NCBI RefSeq assembly: GCF_950023065.1
Contig: NC_088677.1
Coordinates: 88,437,469-88,501,468 of the forward strand
DNA: 64,000 bases
Direction of reading: 5' to 3'
DNA from: Planococcus citri
Taxonomy: Eukaryota; Arthropoda; Insecta; Hemiptera; Pseudococcidae
Each line of letters begins with the position of its first letter. Within the stretch, counting starts at the first letter, position 1. Below are positions 11,945-22,418 of the stretch, in pieces. The notes below the pieces were generated by a model. That model saw nothing but the letters and a program-made list of their open reading frames with translations, had not been told where the DNA came from and ran no database searches. Position numbers and translations under genes: made by a program.

Positions 11945-12442
11945 ATGAAACCAAGCCTCATCACACAGTACAACGAATATGTTGATAAATTTAATGAAAA
12001 TCCTTCTGATGATGATACCATAGAGCTTGGAGATAAACTTGCAGCGGAGGTAGCTCAGTCAAGGCAGGAGAACTGGCAGGGACTGGTAGAAGATCTCAAT
12101 TTTGGCAAGGACAATCGAAGAGCATGGCATCTGCTCAAGAGACTTAATGGAGAAAAAAGTCAAGCAAGGAGTTTCACTCAGACAACAGCAGACCAGATTG
12201 CTCACCAGTTGCTCATGAATGGAAAGACAAATGGTAGAATTAAAAGCAAGAAAATTATTTGTAATCAAGCAGAGGAAGTGAATAACTTTTCATCACCATT
12301 CATGCACTCCGAGGTCACAGCAGCTATATGCTCAGCCAAAAATCAAGAAGCAGCAGGTGTTGATAAAATGTATGTGGAGCAGGTAAAGCATTTTGAGCCA
12401 AAACTGTTACATGCATCCAGGAATTGTACAACACCTGTGTAG
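11945..12442 (+). pseudogene. RT linker and N-terminal RT region of the jockey/CR1-like element
   Basis: This is a 165-residue open segment. It starts with the linker typical between endonuclease and RT (NEYVDKFNENPSDDD, then WQGLVEDLNFGKDNRRAWHL) and reaches the start of RT (EAAGVDKMYVEQVKHF). The same frame is open upstream to about 11,905 (KNLLARKEYISSG), so the internal ATG is not a true start. A frameshift near 12,440 leaves the RT fingers (KPGKDQNNPQ) in another frame before the hAT-like insertion at 12,528. It would have been part of one pol polyprotein. Confidence 0.8.
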
Positions 12443-12820
12443 AAACATCAAAAATATCTCGATCATGGAGGCAGGCCCATGTCATTGCTATCCAGAAGCC
12501 AGGCAAAGACCAAAACAACCCTCAAAGCAGTGTTGCCGTTTCCCATATAATTATATGGAAACCGTAAAATTTGAAAAAATCCGTATAAAGTTCCGTATCC
12601 TTAAATTTCCGTATAATTTCCGTATAATTTGCCAAAAATCGTCAAAAAGTACAGAAATATAAGGATTTTTTGATTTTTCTCCATAAAACATGCAAAAATA
12701 GGAGTTTTTTCGTTTCTAGGACCCATTTTTTCGAAAAATTTTCGCTCTCGCTTCGCTTGAGCTACCTTCCTTTTTCTAAAATTATCACATAGCGCGAAAA
12801 ATGTTTTCAGATAATTAATT

Positions 12821-13704
12821 ACCGTAAACAGGGGCTATTCGGGAAATTTTTTGACCTTTTTGCTTTATGGATCATGAACTATAACACCTACAGAGCTGGT
12901 TAAGGTCTCATTTTATTCTCTGAACCTTCCTCTATCATTATCCATTCATACCAGATTTTTACCCCCTCTCAAAAAAATCCTGGAATTTTTCAAAACAAGC
13001 AGGGTCAATTTCCCGCAAATGGGGCTATTCGGGAAACACAGACAAGCATTAAAGATATCGACGAAATGAATACGGCATTTGATTCCTGACTAAATTTTAC
13101 ATTAGAAACGATCTTTACTTAATTTTTAGCGCCTAGGTTTCAGTACTCTGCTAAGCACTTAAAAAAATAAAATTTCACATTGCCAAAAAACAGCACTTTT
13201 TTTTCTTTTTGATTTCGCAGACGTTATGGGAGTGCAAAACGTTTGTTACAGTGTTGGCTAGGAAACGCAACCTTGAAACAGCAGTTGGCGCTCATCTGCT
13301 TTGAACAGTGCTACCACAAAGAGAGAAAAATAAGGTTTCCCGAATAGCCCCTAACTGTATTTTCTGAAATTGCTAGGCAATCGTTAGAGAAATTCGATAA
13401 GACGAATACGGCATTCGATTCCTGACTAAATTTTACACAAGAAACAATTTTTATGGAATTTTTTGCGTCCAGGTTTCAATACTCAGCCAAACACTTTTAG
13501 TGATAAAATTTCACTTTGTCAAAAAACTACATTTTTTCTTTTTAGCCTCATACTCCTGTGTTTCGGCACCGAACATGCCCAGGGAGTGCAAAACGTTTGT
13601 TACAGTGTAGGCAAGTAAATGAAACCTTAAAACAGCCGTTAGCACTTTCGTGGTGGGAACAGTGAGAGATAAATGAGCATTTCCCGAATAGCCCCCGTTT
13701 ATGG
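12821..13704. repeat. Inner inverted-repeat system with four 'ggggctattcgggaaa' motifs
   Basis: Inside the hAT-like element, GGGGCTATTCGGGAAA occurs forward at 12,831 and 13,021 and reverse-complemented at about 13,336-13,351 and 13,680-13,695. The outermost pair extends to about 26 bp (ACCGTAAAC... against ...GTTTATGGT). This may be a second TIR element nested in the first or a foldback core. No target duplication is evident. Confidence 0.65.
13021..13695. repeat. Tandem duplication, about 340 bp x 2
   Basis: Two units share 'gaatacggcattygattcct', 'gactaaattttaca', 'gggagtgcaaaacgtttgtt' and 'acagtgt', and each closes with 'tttcccgaatagcccc' (ends 13,351 and 13,695). The offset is 336-344 bp with moderate divergence. 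The units have no coding capacity. Confidence 0.7.
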
Positions 13705-14070
13705 TACCTCTAATTTTGGGTTTTCATGCCTAAAAATTAGGGTTTGCCCACTGTTTGAGAGCTTAAGCACTACCAAAACATGGCAAAAAAATCCGTATCT
13801 TTTCAAAATTTCCATATCTTTTTTCATATAAATCTGAGAGACCAAAACGGCAACACTGCCTAAAAGTTACCACCCTAAATTGTTTACTACATATGTCACC
13901 CGTATAAGATATTTGAGCGAGTGGTCCTAAATCAAGTAGCTGAGCATATTGACAAGAACCTAATCAGTTAGCAGGCCCATTTCAGACCTGGGAAATCTTG
14001 TACTGGTCAGGTCCTGAGCTTAACACAGCACATTGAGGATGGTTTTGAACAGTGCAAGGTCACTGGTGCT

Positions 14071-14784
14071 GTGTTTGTGGACCTCACTGCAGCGTTTGAC
14101 ACAGTGTGTCAAAGGGGAATTTGGTACAAGATTTATGAACTGACCAGGGACTACAAATTTATGGAAATCATCACAATACTGCTTAAAGACCAGAGGTTCT
14201 ATGTGACTTTAGATGAAAAGAATAGCACTCGGAGAAAGCAAAAGAATGGCTTGTCGCAGGGAAGTGTCCTGTCACCCATCCTTTTTAATATCTACACCAA
14301 TGACCAACCAATTGGAGGACCTGCACGTCGCTTCCTTTATGCAGATGACTTGTCGCTCACAGCACAGTGTGACACATTTGTAGAGGTGGAAGACACACTG
14401 AATCAGGCAATAGAAGAACTTTGCGAATACTATAAAGCCAACCACCTCAGGCCAAATCCATCCAAGACAGAAATCTGTTTGTTCCACCTGCAAAACTGTG
14501 AGGCCCAGAAACAGCTCAACATCCAATGGGTAAACACTGCACTGAACCACAATGACCACCCCAAATATCTAGGAGTGACACTGGATAGATCACTCACCTA
14601 CCGGCAACACTGTGAAAAAACCAAAATGAAAGTGGCTGCTGGAACAAATCTGATCCGAAAGCTGGTAGGTAGCAGATGGGGAGCTAAACCACAGGTCCTG
14701 CGCACATCAGCACTAGCTCATGTTACTCAGGTGCAGAATATGCTTGCACAGCATGGGGACGATCAGCACATACTAAAAAAGTAG
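14071..14784 (+). pseudogene. Reverse transcriptase core of the jockey/CR1-like element
   Basis: This 237-residue segment holds the RT catalytic blocks in order: FVDLTAAFDTV (first catalytic Asp), NGLSQGSVLSPILFNIY (the QG...LSP block), RRFLYADDLSL (YADD, the other two catalytic Asp), then NPSKTEICLFHL and PKYLGVTLDRSLTYRQH (thumb entry). These residues are intact even though the element is dead. The frame is open upstream from about 13,985 (HFRPGKSCTGQVLSLTQHIEDGF), so the ORF is cut only by its formal start. A stop at 14,782 and a frameshift separate it from the C-terminal part. Confidence 0.9.
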
Positions 14785-14796
14785 ATGTGCCCCTGA

Positions 14797-15358
14797 ATGA
14801 AGCCTGCCAAATTGGTGACAGGATGCCTCAGACCAACTCCATTTACAGCTCTGCATTGTCTAGCAGGGATTGCACCACTGGAAGTGAGTAGGGAGGTGGC
14901 TGCCAGAGCAGGAAAAACCAAAGCAACACACAACCCCCTACACCCTACACCCTATGCATGGCTACAACGAATTACCAGAGAGCAGACTAAAATCTAGACA
15001 CAGTTTCCTGAGAACAGTGAATGAATTGAGTGCTCCTGCCAAAGTTGAACGCTGTCAAATCTGGAACACACCATCAAGTAGCAATACTATGAGCGAACCA
15101 TTGCCCCAAGGCAACCAACTGAAGTACAGCCTCTGGAAAACGTTGAATAGAATTAGAAGCGGAACAACACGCTCAAAATCCAACCTACACAGATGGCACT
15201 TGGCTGATGATGATCTGTGCAAATGTGACGAGGTACAAGATGACAGACACCTTTTCCAGTGTTGATTATATGGTGACTTCGACGCAGACAAACTGGACCA
15301 GACAATTGATGACGAGGGGATGAAGTTCCTTGAATATTGGGACAAGAAGGGAATTTAG
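14797..15358 (+). pseudogene. C-terminal region of the jockey/CR1-like element
   Basis: Two overlapping frames continue the protein. The first carries VTGCLRPTPFTALHCLAGI and EVSREVAARAGKTKA. The second runs from about 14,954 and carries LKYSLWKTLNRIRSGTTRS, then the cysteine/histidine tail (CKCDEVQDDRHLFQC). After an in-frame TGA at 15,264 the reading continues as LYGDFDADKLDQTIDDEGMK to the true end near 15,358. At least two frame disruptions are present. The tail corresponds to the zinc-knuckle-like region at the C-terminus of this non-LTR group. Confidence 0.75.
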
Positions 15359-15394
15359 ATACTTACTTAGTATTGCCGACCGGACAAGAGGAAA

Positions 15395-15545
15395 AAAAAT
15401 TGGCAAAAAAGTAGTAGATATTTTTTTCATAATTTTTATAAAAAAATTGGTCTACGAGTATTTGCCACTTTTTGTCAATTATTGGCGAAAAGTGTCACTT
15501 TTTTCTATTTTTTGCAATTTTTGACAATGCCTGCCAAAAAAGTGA
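15395..15545. repeat. Degenerate 'ggcaatttttgacaa' repeats flanking the non-LTR element
   Basis: It repeats the theme seen at 3.7-4.5 and 41.5-42.6 kb ('gccactttttgtcaattatt', 'ggcgaaaagtgtcac'). Related text just before the element (about 11,850-11,880) suggests the element inserted into this repeat type. Confidence 0.45.
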
Positions 15546-18100
15546 GATCTTTGAGGATTTTTTTGGGGAGGGGGGATGAAACATTTTGAAACTTCCCACG
15601 AGAAACCATAGAAATTTTTAGCATGAAACGAATTTTTTAGGCGACTTTGAACAAGGCAAGATTTGTAACAATTTTAGTCTTTTTGCCAAAATGAGACAAG
15701 ACAATATTTTGTTTTGTTTTCTTCACAAAGTATAGGGCCAAAATTTGAAAAAGGAACTTCTTTTTTGGAAAATAACTAAAGTAATTAATTTTTTTAAACC
15801 TTTGGTAACTTGGTTATTTACAAAAGTGGCCGATTATACGAGTTTTTCCAGATTGAATATTATATTGATTTTATTGTTAGTATTTTTATTTCATCTATTC
15901 AAATGAACTTTATTATTTTCTTTGTCCTGACAAGTATTTATAGACTTGCGAAAAGGTATTAGGATAATAATATCTTTAGTATACACATCAGAGATGAATG
16001 GTGAGTGGTGTTGACGAAATCGTCGAGGAGAGCAGCAGCGGCAGTAGATTTTACTCCATCTAATAAATTTTAATTAACGTGTCAGCTTCACGGTGAAGAG
16101 ATGAGCAGACCGTGAGCAAGCGTCGCCCTACTCTCGAGCACTATTCGCAATGTCTTATACTATAGAGTTACGCACATTATACGACACCTGTTAGCGGGCT
16201 TCAATTATTCACCAGGCTGAAAATTCAGGCTGCTTTCGCGTTGTCTCGCAACTTGTCTTTTCCACCCCTTCGCGTTTCTTTTTTAGCTTTTTGCCGAGCT
16301 CGTCGAGTACCTATCTAAGTATTTTACACGGGTATGGTACTACTTCTCGCTTGGCTCCTCGTTTCGTGATTCGCTTGTTTTTCCAGCTCGCGAACATAAG
16401 CTCTGCTATGCCGACTATGTCGCCCCCCTCTCCTCCTCGTACCACGTCAGCGTCTTTGCTTATCATCTAAGCGCGAATATTTCGCGTTCGTTGGTTCGCC
16501 CCTTTAAAAAATACGTATATATAATATAAATAAGCGTAGTAATCATTTCGTTTTTTATTCTTTATAAATATAGAAGAAACGCGAAGCCGCTTCTTACGCG
16601 CTTCTATACCTTTCGCTCGGCTCTCTTTGCGCCTCGCCACGCCTCAGCGGGGGAAACATTCGAAATGATGGAAAGCTTATCATTAGTCGTGAAAAACGTC
16701 TTTTTCATTTGGCTGATGATACTAATTTAGCCTGTCGGATAACGTCGGCGTAAGTCTCACCCCGCGCGTGCTACGCGTATCAGCGTCTTTCTTGATTATA
16801 TACATCGCTTCCTCCATCTGTAGCTGTAGATACGCCTCCCTCGCTCGTTCGTCGTCTTCGTCGTATTTATTCGGAATTATACAAATTGTACAATTCTCTC
16901 GTAAAGTCTCTTCTCTCGTTCGAAACGGAATTCAAATTAGCGTCGTATCGTATCGTATCGTATCGTGTATGCGAAAACGACGAATTTCGCCTGCCGAAGG
17001 CGTCGTCGTCTTCGCTGCCATCATCGTATCGTCGTCTTTGCCTAAAATATACGAGTACGCACAGACGCGCGTCTCATCACGATAATTATACGTAAACTAC
17101 GTAACATCGATACAAAATTATAGTGGATGGTGATGGTACATCTTTCGCAACGTGTATAGTGTAAATCTATGTAGATAAACATTCTCGAATTACGGTCATG
17201 TAGATATTCCGCTTGTGTAAATTTATGACTTTTTTTGCCCGGCGCGGCGACGACAACGTTGAGCCTTTGCCAGAGAAATACATGAAAAGAAATTGGCGGC
17301 GCATTCAAATATCAAATATTTAATCGCTTTTGATACCTTCCAGAGTACACATTATTAATTTCATCGAGCATAAAATTACCTCATCTTATTCGAGTGGGTA
17401 GGTACACTTTGTAGTACGTCGACGATCATTTCTCATCATCATCGCGACTAATTAACCATCTCTTTTCCGTTCCACATTCCGTTCCTCCTTTTTCACTCTC
17501 GTCTTCGTTTGGCGAAAACTTTCGCAGTAAACTTTTCAAACTTACTACCCTATATAAATAATGTCGTATCATTCGTGAAAGTACTACAGTGTACAACTAC
17601 CATCTATACTTGGTATTTGGTATTTTAGGGTGCTCGACGAGCGACGACGACGACGCTCGCTAAACCTACTGTAGGCTATGGGTAGGTAGGTAGGTACCAT
17701 GGCAGCAGGCACCTACGTACAGAACATAATTTTACAAATTGGAAAATTTTTACTCACTAACGAGAAATTCGTTCGCGTCAACTTTTTGTCACGTTTGTGG
17801 AGTTCGCATCAAAGTTATACGAATTCTCGAATCTTTACTTAGTTTATAATAACACACACACACAAACGTCTGTCTGAAACTTTCCTCCACGAGTACATTC
17901 GTTTTGTAGACGCGAGTACGTTTTTTTATTTTCCCTTACTTACTTTCTTTTGACATTATTATTTTCATTTTTTGGGGTTCTATTTTTTTCTCTGTTGCTT
18001 GCGTTCTTTTTGTAATTAACCAAATGACTCGAGCAAAACATCTCCCGGCTTGGATGTGATATACCGCAGACTGTGAAATTTACCATGTAAGTAGATAAAA
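15546..18100. other. No gene recognised; CGA/TCG-rich patches
   Basis: From 16.0 to 17.7 kb the sequence is richer in CG and in TCG/CGA strings than its surroundings. Short overlapping ORFs there encode low-complexity arginine/serine text, and none has a domain. TAGG repeats occur near 17,685-17,697. It could include regulatory DNA, but nothing specific can be shown. Confidence 0.4.
16943..16965. repeat. Microsatellite (TATCG)n
   Basis: There are about four perfect TATCG units followed by an interrupted one. It is a short simple repeat. Confidence 0.9.
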
Positions 18101-19110
18101 TTGCTCCTAGTTCACGATAGCAAATTTTTTATCAACAATTTATGGGATTATTCTACGTCAAATCATCGAGCTCTTTGCTTCTGGGGCTGGGATTTTTTGA
18201 GTATTTTTTATTCGGATAAACCTCGATGGGAGATGTCGAATGGCCAAAATCGTAGTTCTCTGAAGGCATCTGCAGGGGAGATTGAGGTGCTCAAAGTTTT
18301 GAGAAAAATTGAAGACGTCACAGCAAAAAGGACATATGTGTGAAAGTTGTATTTTGAGAAAAGCTATTTGAAAGTTTGAGTGCTTGTGAAGTTTAGAAAT
18401 GTGCATATTTCAACATGGTGACGATTTTATCTTATTTTCCCACTATCCAACTATACGAAATGCTATGAACCTTCAGTCTGGTAAGCGCTCAAACATTTCG
18501 AATTATATGTCCTTTTTAAAGTGAAAAATTGACCAATTTTTTTTTTTTTTTTGATTTGAAAATGTTTTCGAGCAAATTTTTGGATTTAAACCAGGTAAAT
18601 AATGATTGACAACACAAAATCGACCACGAGTAACCCATTATCTCTGAAAAAGTACATTTTTAATCGACTTCGCAGTTTTAAAATGGCGATAGCTCACTGG
18701 TTTTTCGACTTTGTGAAGTGGGGGTGGTCTCATATGATAGAGGAAGGTCTGAAGAATAACAATATGGATTCGTCTCAAAAAGGACATATGTGTCATATAT
18801 ACCCCTTTTTGTTATGACGTCTTCAATTGCGATATATATCGTGAAGTTTGAGTGGGGTTAACTTGAAACCTAGAAATGCTATGTACATACAAAGGGTATT
18901 CTTAAGTAAAATGAGTAAAATACCCTTGTCCTCGGATTTTTAAAATTTTGATGGAACATTGTAGGCTACCCTTCAAAATATGCTGAAGCCAAAAAAATTT
19001 CCCAACCCACATCCTCCTTTTGCCCACGATATCGAAAAAACGTTTTTTTTTTTGGGAAAAACCATTACACGAGTATCTAGTACCTTACCTACTTTAAAGA
19101 GTTCTGAATA
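18100..19110. repeat. Diverged region with repeated 'aaaaaggacatatgtg'
   Basis: AAAAAGGACATATGTGT occurs in direct orientation near 18,327 and 18,778. A shortened inverse (ATATGTCCTTTTT) lies near 18,507. Text around the two direct copies ('gacgtc', 'gtttgagt') is also similar. This suggests an old duplicated or foldback repeat. No protein domain is seen. Confidence 0.35.
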
Positions 19111-19156
19111 AAAAAATTGTACATAGGAAACATTCTAGCCACGTAAATTTTTTCAA

Positions 19157-19723
19157 AAATTCGTTCGCAAATAATTCATCAAAAATCAATCAAGAGAATC
19201 AAGTCGTTCGCGAATGATTCGCCAAAAATCAATCAATTCATTCGCGAATGATTCACTAAAAATGAATCAATTCGTTTGCGAATGATTCATCAAAAATCAA
19301 TCAAATCAATTCGTTCGCGAATGATTCATCAAAAATCAATAAAATGAATCAATCGTTCGCGAATGATTCACTAAAAATGAATAAATTCATTCGCGAATGA
19401 TTCATTAAAAATCAATCAAATGAATCAATCGTTCCCCAATGATTCACCAAAAATGAATCGATTCATTCGCGAATGATTCATTAAAAATCAATCCAGTGAA
19501 TCAATCGTTCGCGAATGATTCCTCAAAAATCAAATAAATGAATCAATCACTCGCGAATGATTCACCAAAAATGAATCGATTCATTCAAAATCAATCAAAT
19601 GAATCAATCGTTCGCGAATGATTCATCAAAAATCAATAAAATGAATCAATTGTTCGCGAATGATTTACCAAAAATGAATCGATTCATTCAAAATCAATCA
19701 AATGAATCAATCGTTCGCGAAGG
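19157..19723. repeat. Minisatellite with 'ttcgcgaatgattca' units
   Basis: About 14 units, alternating roughly 32-34 and 40-43 bp, share TCGTTCGCGAATGATTCA followed by 'tcaaaaatcaatcaa' and 'atgaatcaa'. Each unit contains the self-complementary octamer TTCGCGAA. The array stops in mid-unit (TTCGCGAAGG) directly against the terminal repeat of the next element and does not resume after it. Open frames here are repeat artefacts. Confidence 0.9.
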
Positions 19724-19726
19724 TAA

Positions 19727-20480
19727 CCGGACACTTCCCCGAATCCACTTCCCCGAAAGACGTTTTCCCGAATACCAAAATCCCGAATTTTTTTATCCCG
19801 AATCCATTTCCCCGAATCCGTTTCCCCGAAAGACCTACACCCGAAAATTGAAAAAAAATTGAGTTAAAAAATTTTTTAATTTTTTAATCTTACAGATTGA
19901 TGTTATTACCTACAGAGCTGAGGTATTCTAGTTCTGTACCTTCGTCCACGTAGTCCTCGTATCTCAGGGTAATTTCTGGTCCTTTTAGAACAAGCAGTTC
20001 CCCGTTTCGTCGAACTGCAGTTATCGCTCTTGACTTGCACTCCTGCAGCCTCACTCTTCGGCAATCCCAATACGTTTTCGTTCCATTTGGACTTTTCTTT
20101 GACTTCACGTAGACGTACCCTTGCAACAATAATTTCCCGTCACTGATGACGCCCATTTTTTTTTCTAATAGAAAATTCAATTTTCATATGAGTAACATAA
20201 GGTGCTTACACGGCATAGGTAACCATTACACCTCATCATTTCTATTTCCATGGTAAATGTACTATTATTCAGGATACACCAAGGCATTCGGGATGTAGGT
20301 GTTCGGGATATATGCATTCGGGTTAAAGGCATTCGGGATATGGGCATTCGGGATTTTGGACGTTCGGGTTACAGATTCGGGTACACGGCATTCGGGAAAA
20401 TGGATTCGGGATAAAAAAATTCGGGATTTTGTCATTCGGGAAAATGTCTTTCGGGGAAGTGGATTCGGGGAAATGTCCGG
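19727..20480. mobile_element. TIR element with TAA flanks carrying a FLYWCH-like ORF
   Basis: Long imperfect inverted repeats begin CCGGACA and run through strings of TTCCCCGAA / TTCGGGGAA motifs. The outer roughly 85 bp match across the arms, including 'cttccccgaatccacttccc' and 'atcccgaattttttt'. TAA occurs on both sides (19724-26 and 20481-83), a 3-bp duplication compatible with PIF/Harbinger-type insertion. The right arm is longer, with about ten spaced 'attcggg' motifs. There is no transposase. The only coding candidate is the FLYWCH-like ORF on the minus strand. The superfamily assignment rests on the 3-bp flank alone. Confidence 0.75.
19890..20156 (-). CDS. Small FLYWCH-type zinc-finger-like protein inside a TIR element
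   Basis: The ORF is 88 residues from the ATG at 20,156. An upstream in-frame TTG would add eight residues but is less likely as a start. It matches the FLYWCH pattern: GKLLLQGYVYV near residues 7-17, then KTYWDC and ECKSRAIT, which supply the two expected cysteines, then a hydrophobic strand (GELLVLKG). The His-x-His pair that completes zinc binding in FLYWCH domains is not seen; LRYEDYVDE stands where it is expected. FLYWCH domains bind DNA and often accompany MULE transposases in insects, so this may be a domain captured by the element. It is uninterrupted and central between the inverted repeats. Expression is unknown. Confidence 0.55.
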   Translation of the reverse strand: MGVISDGKLLLQGYVYVKSKKSPNGTKTYWDCRRVRLQECKSRAITAVRRNGELLVLKGPEITLRYEDYVDEGTELEYLSSVGNNINL

Positions 20481-20489
20481 TAATCGATT

Positions 20490-22020
20490 TTTGCTGAATT
20501 GTATTTTCGAGAATTTTCTATTTCCATAATTTTTCATAATTTTGTTTTGAATTTTATTGATTCGTTTTCCTGTCCAAATTTTTGTTCGTAATTTCGGCGA
20601 AACCTTTTTTCTTGAATTTTTTAAATAAAATTTTCTCCCAATTTAGCCCCAAAGTTTGGTAATTTTTTCTGCTTAAATTTTTGCGGAATTCTCCTGTTTA
20701 CAGATTTTTTTCGAGTTTTTGAGAGTTTTTTGAACTTTGAGACTCGATGATTTTATTTATAATTTTTTTGAGGATTTCTTGTTTTTTTTTCAAGTCTTAT
20801 TCTTTTGAATTCTCGTAGATTTTATTTTTCAATTTTTTGACGATTTTCCCCGAATTTAAGTGTTTTTCTCTTGTGTATAAATTTTTGTCAAGTTTTCGCA
20901 ATTTTATCGTTGAATTTCGTAAAGTTTGTTTTCAATTGTTGCAATGTTTTTTCTCGAATTTAAATGCTTTTTACCCTAATTTTTTTGGTGAAGTTTTTCT
21001 ACTTCTAATCGAATTTTTATTCTGGAATCCTCGTGATTTTTTTCAACTTTTTAAATTTTGACAAAACTCTATTATTTGGTTAGTTTGAATTTCGCGATTT
21101 TGATTTATTAAAAGAAGATCACGAAGAGGTTTTTCAACATTATTTTTCGATTAATTTTTTTTCTTTCCAGATCTCGATCTTTTCTCTGTTTCCTGTTTTG
21201 GTAATTTTCTCTCAATTTCAATAATTTTGTTTTTTCCATTTTTTTTTAATCTTGTCAATTTTCGACAGTTTTGATGGAGTTTTTTTTTCATTTTGAAGGC
21301 ATGTACACTTTTTTGTATTCTAATTTTTAAAATGATTTCCACAAATCACTTTTTTTCCGAATTTGGATTGCTCTCTCCCCTCCTCTCTTCCACCGTTCTC
21401 TTTTTTCTTGTTAATTTTAGTAAGTTTCCCGATCTAAACTGATTCTTCTTCCTTATGGTATTTTTTTCAAAAATTATTGTTTATTATTTCTTAACACTAG
21501 AATAATATTTTTCCCCTCAAATCTTTGCTCGTGTCAACATTTCTGCTATTTTACGATTGGTATTTTTGTGTTTGATTTTTTGAAATGATTTTGATTAAAA
21601 GATTAAATTTCGTTCCTCCCTGTTTCGGTAGACTTCCCCCTCTTCTTTCAATTTTTCAGTAGTTCAACTCATTTTTCGATCATGTTTCCGGAATCCAAAA
21701 TTTTTCTCATACGTTCTTTTTGTATTTTGTTCTACGAGTAGTTTGCTTTCGAAATTTTGGTAAATTAGGTATCTGTTTTGAGTTTTTGCTAGTTTTTTTT
21801 TCTTTTTCAAAAATGGTTTGTATTCGAATTTCGATGTTTTTTTCTATGTTTTTTTTGAAAAAACTGCTATCAAAATTTTCGTTATAGAGGTACGTTTTTT
21901 GTTTTTTTTTTGTAATCTGAAATAGAATGTAATGTTTTGTAAGGCATTGAAGTTCTTTGGTTGGCACTTTTTTTTCACATCAACATTTTTTTGGTTACTT
22001 TTTGGTTACTTTTTCCGGCT
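20490..22020. repeat. T-rich degenerate repeat tract, 'cgaatttttg' type
   Basis: The plus strand is strongly pyrimidine-rich, with 'gaattttttcgaatttttg'-like words at irregular spacing. A purine-rich tract of similar words in reverse orientation occurs at 24.17-24.72 kb. Both tracts contain 'ggttactttttggttact'-like text or its complement at one side (21,990-22,045 and 24,615-24,700). It is probably an old, decayed repeat pair. Confidence 0.4.
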
Positions 22021-22410
22021 TTCTTGGTTACTAAAGTTACATTTATTGAGAAAGATTTGAGTACAATGCCTGATCTCAGTAAACAAAACTTTGAAACGTG
22101 AAAACGAAAAAAAAAAATCATCGAACGGATACCTGTACAAAGTGTGAGAGAAGTAAGTGAAAAATGTGTAACCCATTACGTTCGGATAAAACCACCTGTT
22201 TATTTGAGTCGCGTTATCCAATTATCTGCTCGAAATACTTACACCTTTATCAAGCGTGAATTGCTGTTCGCTCTTTCTCTCTCTCTATAATACGGTGATA
22301 AATAACCACATTCAGGATTAGGTAGTAGTAGCTATGTTTAATGATCACACGACAGCGATCACTTGGGAATGAAAATATTTTGGCTAAACGCGAAAGGGGT
22401 GTCGATAATT
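22021..22410. other. No gene recognised
   Basis: The stretch is AT-rich with a CT run near 22,275. No feature was seen before the promoter-like site at 22,419. Confidence 0.4.
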
Positions 22411-22418
22411 TATGGCTG

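Larger units (their letters stand above)
12528..13858. mobile_element. hAT-like non-autonomous DNA transposon nested in the non-LTR element
   Basis: The termini are a perfect 14-bp inverted repeat, CAGTGTTGCCGTTT. The flanking octamers are cctcaaag (12520-12527) and cctaaaag (13859-13866), an 8-bp target duplication with one mismatch. The CAGTG-type end and 8-bp duplication are hAT hallmarks. The left subterminal region repeats 'ccgtat' several times, as expected for transposase binding sites. There is no transposase ORF. The interior holds a second inverted-repeat system and a tandem duplication (separate entries). It interrupts RT coding sequence, so it is younger than the host element. Confidence 0.85.
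11895..15390 (+). mobile_element. Degenerate jockey/CR1-like non-LTR retrotransposon, split by a hAT-like insertion
   Basis: In order on the plus strand the element holds the linker before RT, RT fingers, RT palm with the YADD catalytic box, thumb, and a C-terminal cysteine-rich region ending near 15,358. The endonuclease domain is missing, so the copy is 5'-truncated. Several frameshifts and stops break it, and a 1,331-bp DNA element interrupts it at 12,528. The C-terminal tail has a CKC...H...C arrangement typical of this group. The phrases 'CLRPTPFTALHCLAGIAP' and 'RRFLYADDL' resemble CR1/Daphne-type jockey relatives, so the exact clade is uncertain. The copy is dead. Confidence 0.85.

Noticed and set aside
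19599..19862. Plus-strand ORF across the minisatellite and transposon end (NQSFANDSSKINKMNQ)
   Set aside because: Its repeats mirror the DNA tandem units and the TTCCCCGAA motifs, so it is a by-product of repetition.
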